DNA of 64,000 nucleotides from Chryseobacterium sp. MYb7. Lineage in GTDB: Bacteria; Bacteroidota; Bacteroidia; Flavobacteriales; Weeksellaceae. Every line of letters begins with the position of its first letter. The stretch's first letter is position 1. Location of the stretch: contig NZ_PCOU01000009.1 of assembly GCF_002979455.1 (NCBI RefSeq), positions 1 to 64,000 on the forward strand. The letters run 5' to 3'. The notes under the pieces are model-generated. The model was not told the origin of the DNA, did not search any database, and saw only the letters and a list, made by a program, of their open reading frames with translations. Position numbers and translations under genes: made by a program. Below are positions 60,753 through 64,000 of the stretch, piece by piece.

Positions 60753-62875
60753 ATGAATAAATCTATTTTCTTAATCGGAAGCCTTGTGGCATTTTCTCAA
60801 GTGGCTGCCCAGAAAAAAGATTCATTAGAACAGAACAGGCTTGATGAAGTGATTGTTACCGCATCAAGATCTCCGGAAATTGTAAAGAAAACAGCTTCCA
60901 CAGTTAATATCATCAACAAAAAAGAAATTGCAGAACAATCATTGATTTCTGCCGATCTCAGTAATATTCTTGCCTACAAAGTACCTGGATTAGCATTTGG
61001 GAATAACCTGGTGAGCAATAGAGGGCAGACATTAAGAGGAAGAAACGTTCTGATTATGATTGATGGAATTCCACAATCCAGCCCTTTACGTAATAATGAC
61101 AGAGAAATCAGAAGTATTGATCCTTCGGTCTTAGAACGAATTGAAGTGGTGAAAGGAGCTACTTCCATCTATGGGAATGGTGCAGAAGGAGGAATTATTA
61201 ATTATATAACCCAAAAAAGTACTTCCGGTAAAATTTTTTCAGGAAGAACCGTATTAGGATTTACCAGCCATGATTTGTTTCATAATAAAATGTTCAAATC
61301 AGATGGGGGTGCAGGGTACAGAGTTTCCCAAAGCTTCTTGGGAAAAGCAGGTAAGTTCGATTATCTGGTGAATGGAACTCTTACCCAAAACGGAGTAAAA
61401 ATAGACGGTGAAGGATTAGTCCAGAATCCAAGATATGGATTGGGCGAGACTGCTGTCAATAATATTTTCGCGAAAATAGGATATGATCTTAATGAGAATA
61501 ACAGATTGGAAGCGATGTATAATTACTATTCGAGTCTGCAGGATTCCAAATATATTTTGGATCAGGGAAAATATGGCGAACAGCCTTCTACCGGGAAATT
61601 AGGTGACAGAGAAGGAGTGAAAGAAGGGACAAGATATAACTACAACGGATATCTTAAATATATCAATAAGAATATTTTCCGTAACACCACCCTCAATACA
61701 ACCCTATATTTCCAGGACTTTTATACGATTTATGATTACAGGAATGCTCCGAGATGGAAAACAGGAGGGCAATCCGCTATTTTAGAAAAAAAATACGGTT
61801 TTAGAGCAGATTTTAATACTGAATTTGGAAAAGAGAAGGGGTTAAAAGGTTCATTGACCTATGGTCTGGATCTTTTAGATGAAAAAACAAGCCAGCCGCT
61901 GGTTGACGGAAGAATGTGGGTTCCGGAAATGAATATGCTGGCTGTCGCACCTTTTGTACAGGGAAAATTATTCCTTACAGATGATTTGACGGTAAAGGCA
62001 GGCGTTCGATGGGATAAAATGTCCGTAAAAGTTCCGGATTATACTACGTTGCCTTCCAATAAAGATGTTCCGTTCAATGTAGAAGGAGGAAGATTAAACT
62101 ATTCAAATCTATCTTATAATGTAGGTGTGAGCTATGTGGCATTTGATTTCTTCCAGCCTTTCACCTCATATTCCCGAGGATTTAATATCTATGATTTGGC
62201 CGTGTGCTTAGAGATGCAAAGAGCAATGTCTTAAGCGAAATCAATACCGACCCTGTAGTTATTGATAATTATGAAATAGGTTTCAACAGTAAAATAGGGC
62301 AGTATGTAGATTTTTCAGCCAGTTATTTTTATAATTACTCCAAACTGGGAGCTGATCTTGTTTCTGTAAACGGTTTCTGGACTCCGCTTCGTGCTCCTCA
62401 GTACATTAACGGAGTAGAATTGGCAGTGAATATCTATCCGACACGAGGCTTAACTATCGGAACCAGTTATACTTACCAGGAAGGGAAGGTAGATGTAAAG
62501 AATGATAACAGCTACGAAAAATATTTAAGCGGTTTAAGAATTGCACCCGCAAGGTTGAATTCTTTCGTTAAATGGAATGATAAGGTTCAGAAACTACAAT
62601 TAGGAGTCTATCATATGTACTCATTTAAAAGAGATAAGTTTGAGCCCGCAGCTTCAGGAAAGTATGATGAAGGAGAAGGACCTGTGAAAAGTTTTAACCT
62701 TTTCAATGTTCAGGGAAGCTATAAACTAAATAAACTCCTGACCATAGGGCTTGGAATAGAGAATATATTCAATACCTCTTATTTCACACCTACCTCAATG
62801 TATACTGCGCGTGATGCAGAATATGTACGCGGAAACGGAAGATATTATACGGTTTCTCTTAATTTTAATTATTAA
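60753..62875 (+). pseudogene. TonB-dependent (siderophore-type) receptor split by a frameshift
   Basis: Two overlapping frames (60753-62234 and 62204-62875) together encode one receptor of about 707 aa. The first has a signal peptide, TonB-box-like LDEVIVTASRSPEIVKKT, plug (LRGRNVLIMIDGIPQSSPLR, GNGAEGGIINYITQKS) and most of the barrel. The second completes the barrel to RYYTVSLNFNY. At about 62201 the first frame reads DLAVCLEM where DLARVLRDAKSNV is expected; adding one C (GCCGTG to GCCCGTG) restores a single frame. Plug features resemble iron-siderophore receptors. A -7 box TACTTTTG lies at 60716. It may be a true mutation or a sequencing/assembly slip. Confidence 0.88.
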
Positions 62876-62897
62876 TATGAATCTTTTTTATAAAAAC

Positions 62898-62932
62898 AGC
62901 CCTTTTCGCAATAGAAAAGGGCTTATTTTTTT
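62898..62932 (+). terminator. Terminator after the split receptor
   Basis: AGCCCTTTTC and GAAAAGGGCT form a 10-bp stem over GCAATA, then a T-rich run. Confidence 0.85.
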
Positions 62933-63103
62933 AGTGAAATTATATTTTATTTTTCAGTCATGATATTTGGAAGAATGCTTATTTTAGGAATTTAAATGGA
63001 TTATTATAGAAAATGAAATATGCTTTAGAAGTCATAGGTGAGAATTTGTTTTATCACTGTACTCTTTTTTAATTTGAAGTAATGTTTTAAAAAGAGAAAT
63101 AAA

Positions 63104-63466
63104 ATGAGAAGATTATTTATACTGCTTTCTTTTCTTTCATTGATTAATTGTAAACCACAATTGAAGCTGGGAAGATATGCGAGTGTCTGTTATGTTACAG
63201 ATGCACCAGGTACTATACTTGTACTTAAGAAGAATAGTAATTTCGTTTTGATTTATCCCGGTTCTGTAGAACAATTTTCCGGAATATGGAGTGTAAAAGA
63301 GGATACTTTATTTCTGAAATCACAATATCATAATACGCTGGGACAAAATGATAGCGCTTTTGTAAATGAAAAGGAATATTTCATAATAAAAAGAAAGAAA
63401 TTAATATCTGCTCAAAATAAAAAATGTTTTTTAGTTTTAAAAAAAATAGATCAATCTCCTAAATAA
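63104..63466 (+). CDS. Small lipoprotein, unknown function
   Basis: The 120-aa protein has a lipoprotein signal (MRRLFILLSFLSLINC, Cys16). The mature part is beta-rich (SNFVLIYPGSVEQFSGIWSV), a calycin-like small barrel by feel. No family is recognised. Its stop overlaps the next ATG as TAATG, so both are translated from one message. Confidence 0.65.
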   Translation: MRRLFILLSFLSLINCKPQLKLGRYASVCYVTDAPGTILVLKKNSNFVLIYPGSVEQFSGIWSVKEDTLFLKSQYHNTLGQNDSAFVNEKEYFIIKRKKLISAQNKKCFLVLKKIDQSPK

Positions 63467-63888
63467 TGACTCCGTTACAAAAAGCTAAAGATTTGATGGA
63501 TAACGGGCAATATATGTCCGCTGTTATAATTTTGCAAAATATAAATGGATTATCTCCAAAGTCTGAAAACTACAGACTATTATTCATGTCAAACTGTTGG
63601 TACAAGTTAGAAGAATATCAGTGGGCTATTGATATTGCTAATAATGTATTACAAAAAGATGAATACAATGAAATAGCATCCCAGATAAAATATTTGTCCT
63701 ATTGTGAACTTAAAGATTTTGATAACGCTTTAGCAGAGATTATACATTTTTTATCATTTAATGAGGCGGATCTTTATAAAGTAACGCTGGAGGAATTATT
63801 AACAGATATCAGAGATGGTTTTATTAATGACGAGGATATTGTTTCTAAAATCAAAGAATTGGCATTAAAAAATAACTGTTTTGAATAA
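63466..63888 (+). CDS. Tetratricopeptide-like small protein
   Basis: The 140-aa helical protein has TPR-like pairs (QKAKDLMDNGQYMSAVIILQ, YKLEEYQWAIDIANNVLQKD, LKDFDNALAEIIHFLSFNEA) and an acidic C-terminus. It is cytoplasmic and translationally coupled to the preceding lipoprotein gene. Toxin immunity proteins can look like this, but no toxin gene is adjacent within the window. Function unknown. Confidence 0.6.
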   Translation: MTPLQKAKDLMDNGQYMSAVIILQNINGLSPKSENYRLLFMSNCWYKLEEYQWAIDIANNVLQKDEYNEIASQIKYLSYCELKDFDNALAEIIHFLSFNEADLYKVTLEELLTDIRDGFINDEDIVSKIKELALKNNCFE

Positions 63889-63919
63889 AAATATTTGAAC
63901 GTCTTCTTTTACAAATAAG

Positions 63920-63947
63920 AACAGCAGGAATATTCCTGCTGTTTTTT
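63920..63947. terminator. Bidirectional terminator
   Basis: AACAGCAGGAATATTCCTGCTGTT is read as two 12-base arms forming a palindromic stem (AACAGCAGGAAT / ATTCCTGCTGTT), with T tracts on both strands. It suggests convergent genes here. Confidence 0.85.
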
Positions 63948-63963
63948 ATTATAGATTGATTTT

Positions 63964-64000
63964 TTATCTTTCAATCATGATATTTTTAACAAGCGTCTGA
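63964..64000 (-). CDS. Possible C-terminal end of a gene running in from the right
   Basis: The minus strand has an open frame entering from the window edge and ending QTLVKNIMIER then TAA at 63964-63966, just beyond a bidirectional terminator. Only 11 codons are visible, so this rests on position. A similar end (SILPNIMTEK then TAA) occurs as an isolated minus-strand piece near 62950. Confidence 0.3.
   Translation of the reverse strand, partial: QTLVKNIMIER

Noticed and set aside
62937-63000. Minus-strand frame ending SILPNIMTEK then TAA, similar to the partial end at the right edge
   Set aside because: The open frame is very short and has no start or recognisable domain; it may be a gene-end remnant, but I cannot support it as a feature.

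Overview
The window looks like chromosomal DNA from a Chryseobacterium-type flavobacterium (Bacteroidota). The DNA is AT-rich. Promoters have the Bacteroidota TTTG / TAnnTTTG form and there are no strong Shine-Dalgarno sequences. The gene content also fits: fused CcsBA, several TonB-dependent receptors, type-VI VgrG/DUF4280 genes, GG-leader small peptides and a fused HisB/HisIE histidine operon. The genus is an inference from overall gene resemblance, not a database result.

Layout. (1) 0.2-7.3 kb: an isochorismatase-like hydrolase, a Crp/Fnr regulator, the fused cytochrome c maturation protein CcsBA, an SPFH protein with a ribbon-helix-helix partner, and an unlisted 49-aa membrane protein. 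(2) 7.4-11.4 kb: a lysine-catabolism pair (semialdehyde dehydrogenase and lysine 6-aminotransferase), a DUF2007 protein and an acetyltransferase. (3) 11.5-17.8 kb: a MarR/GbsR-like regulator plus a complete RND tripartite efflux operon. (4) 17.9-24.7 kb: an acetyltransferase/MarR pair, then a type VI secretion effector module: VgrG, a DUF4280-Hint-nuclease polymorphic toxin, a putative immunity gene and an unknown partner. (5) 24.7-32.3 kb: a zinc-ribbon protein, a YdeI-like protein, a large TonB receptor, AlkB, a TPP riboswitch controlling a PnuC-family (PnuT-like) transporter and an acyl-CoA-dehydrogenase-like flavoprotein, and an acetyltransferase. (6) 32.4-34.2 kb: tRNA-Ala(GGC) followed by a scar of broken genes (an ArdA-like fragment and a frameshifted FabH/KASIII), then a cold-shock gene. 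(7) 34.7-42.5 kb: a rifampin ADP-ribosyltransferase with an extra N-terminal domain, then a probable sucrose-use locus: LacI regulator, operator, TonB receptor, GH100-like hydrolase, uridine-kinase-like kinase and SLC45-like transporter. (8) 42.6-47.8 kb: small lineage-specific genes, a GG-leader peptide gene broken by an 11-bp duplication, an NlpC/P60 lipoprotein, a stand-alone LytTR protein and a methyltransferase. (9) 47.9-52.5 kb: dapD and a four-gene, overlapping glycosyltransferase/deacetylase operon. (10) 52.5-60.5 kb: the complete histidine operon hisG-D-C-B-H-A-F-IE, preceded by a His-rich leader peptide and attenuator, with two repeat families filling the spacers. (11) 60.7-64 kb: a TonB receptor split by a one-base frameshift and two small genes.

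The best candidates for something little described are the Hint-containing type VI nuclease effector with its undefined partners, the invertase/kinase version of a sucrose locus, the flavoprotein placed under thiamine control, and the flavobacterial his attenuator. No wholly new defence or mobile system could be demonstrated from sequence alone.
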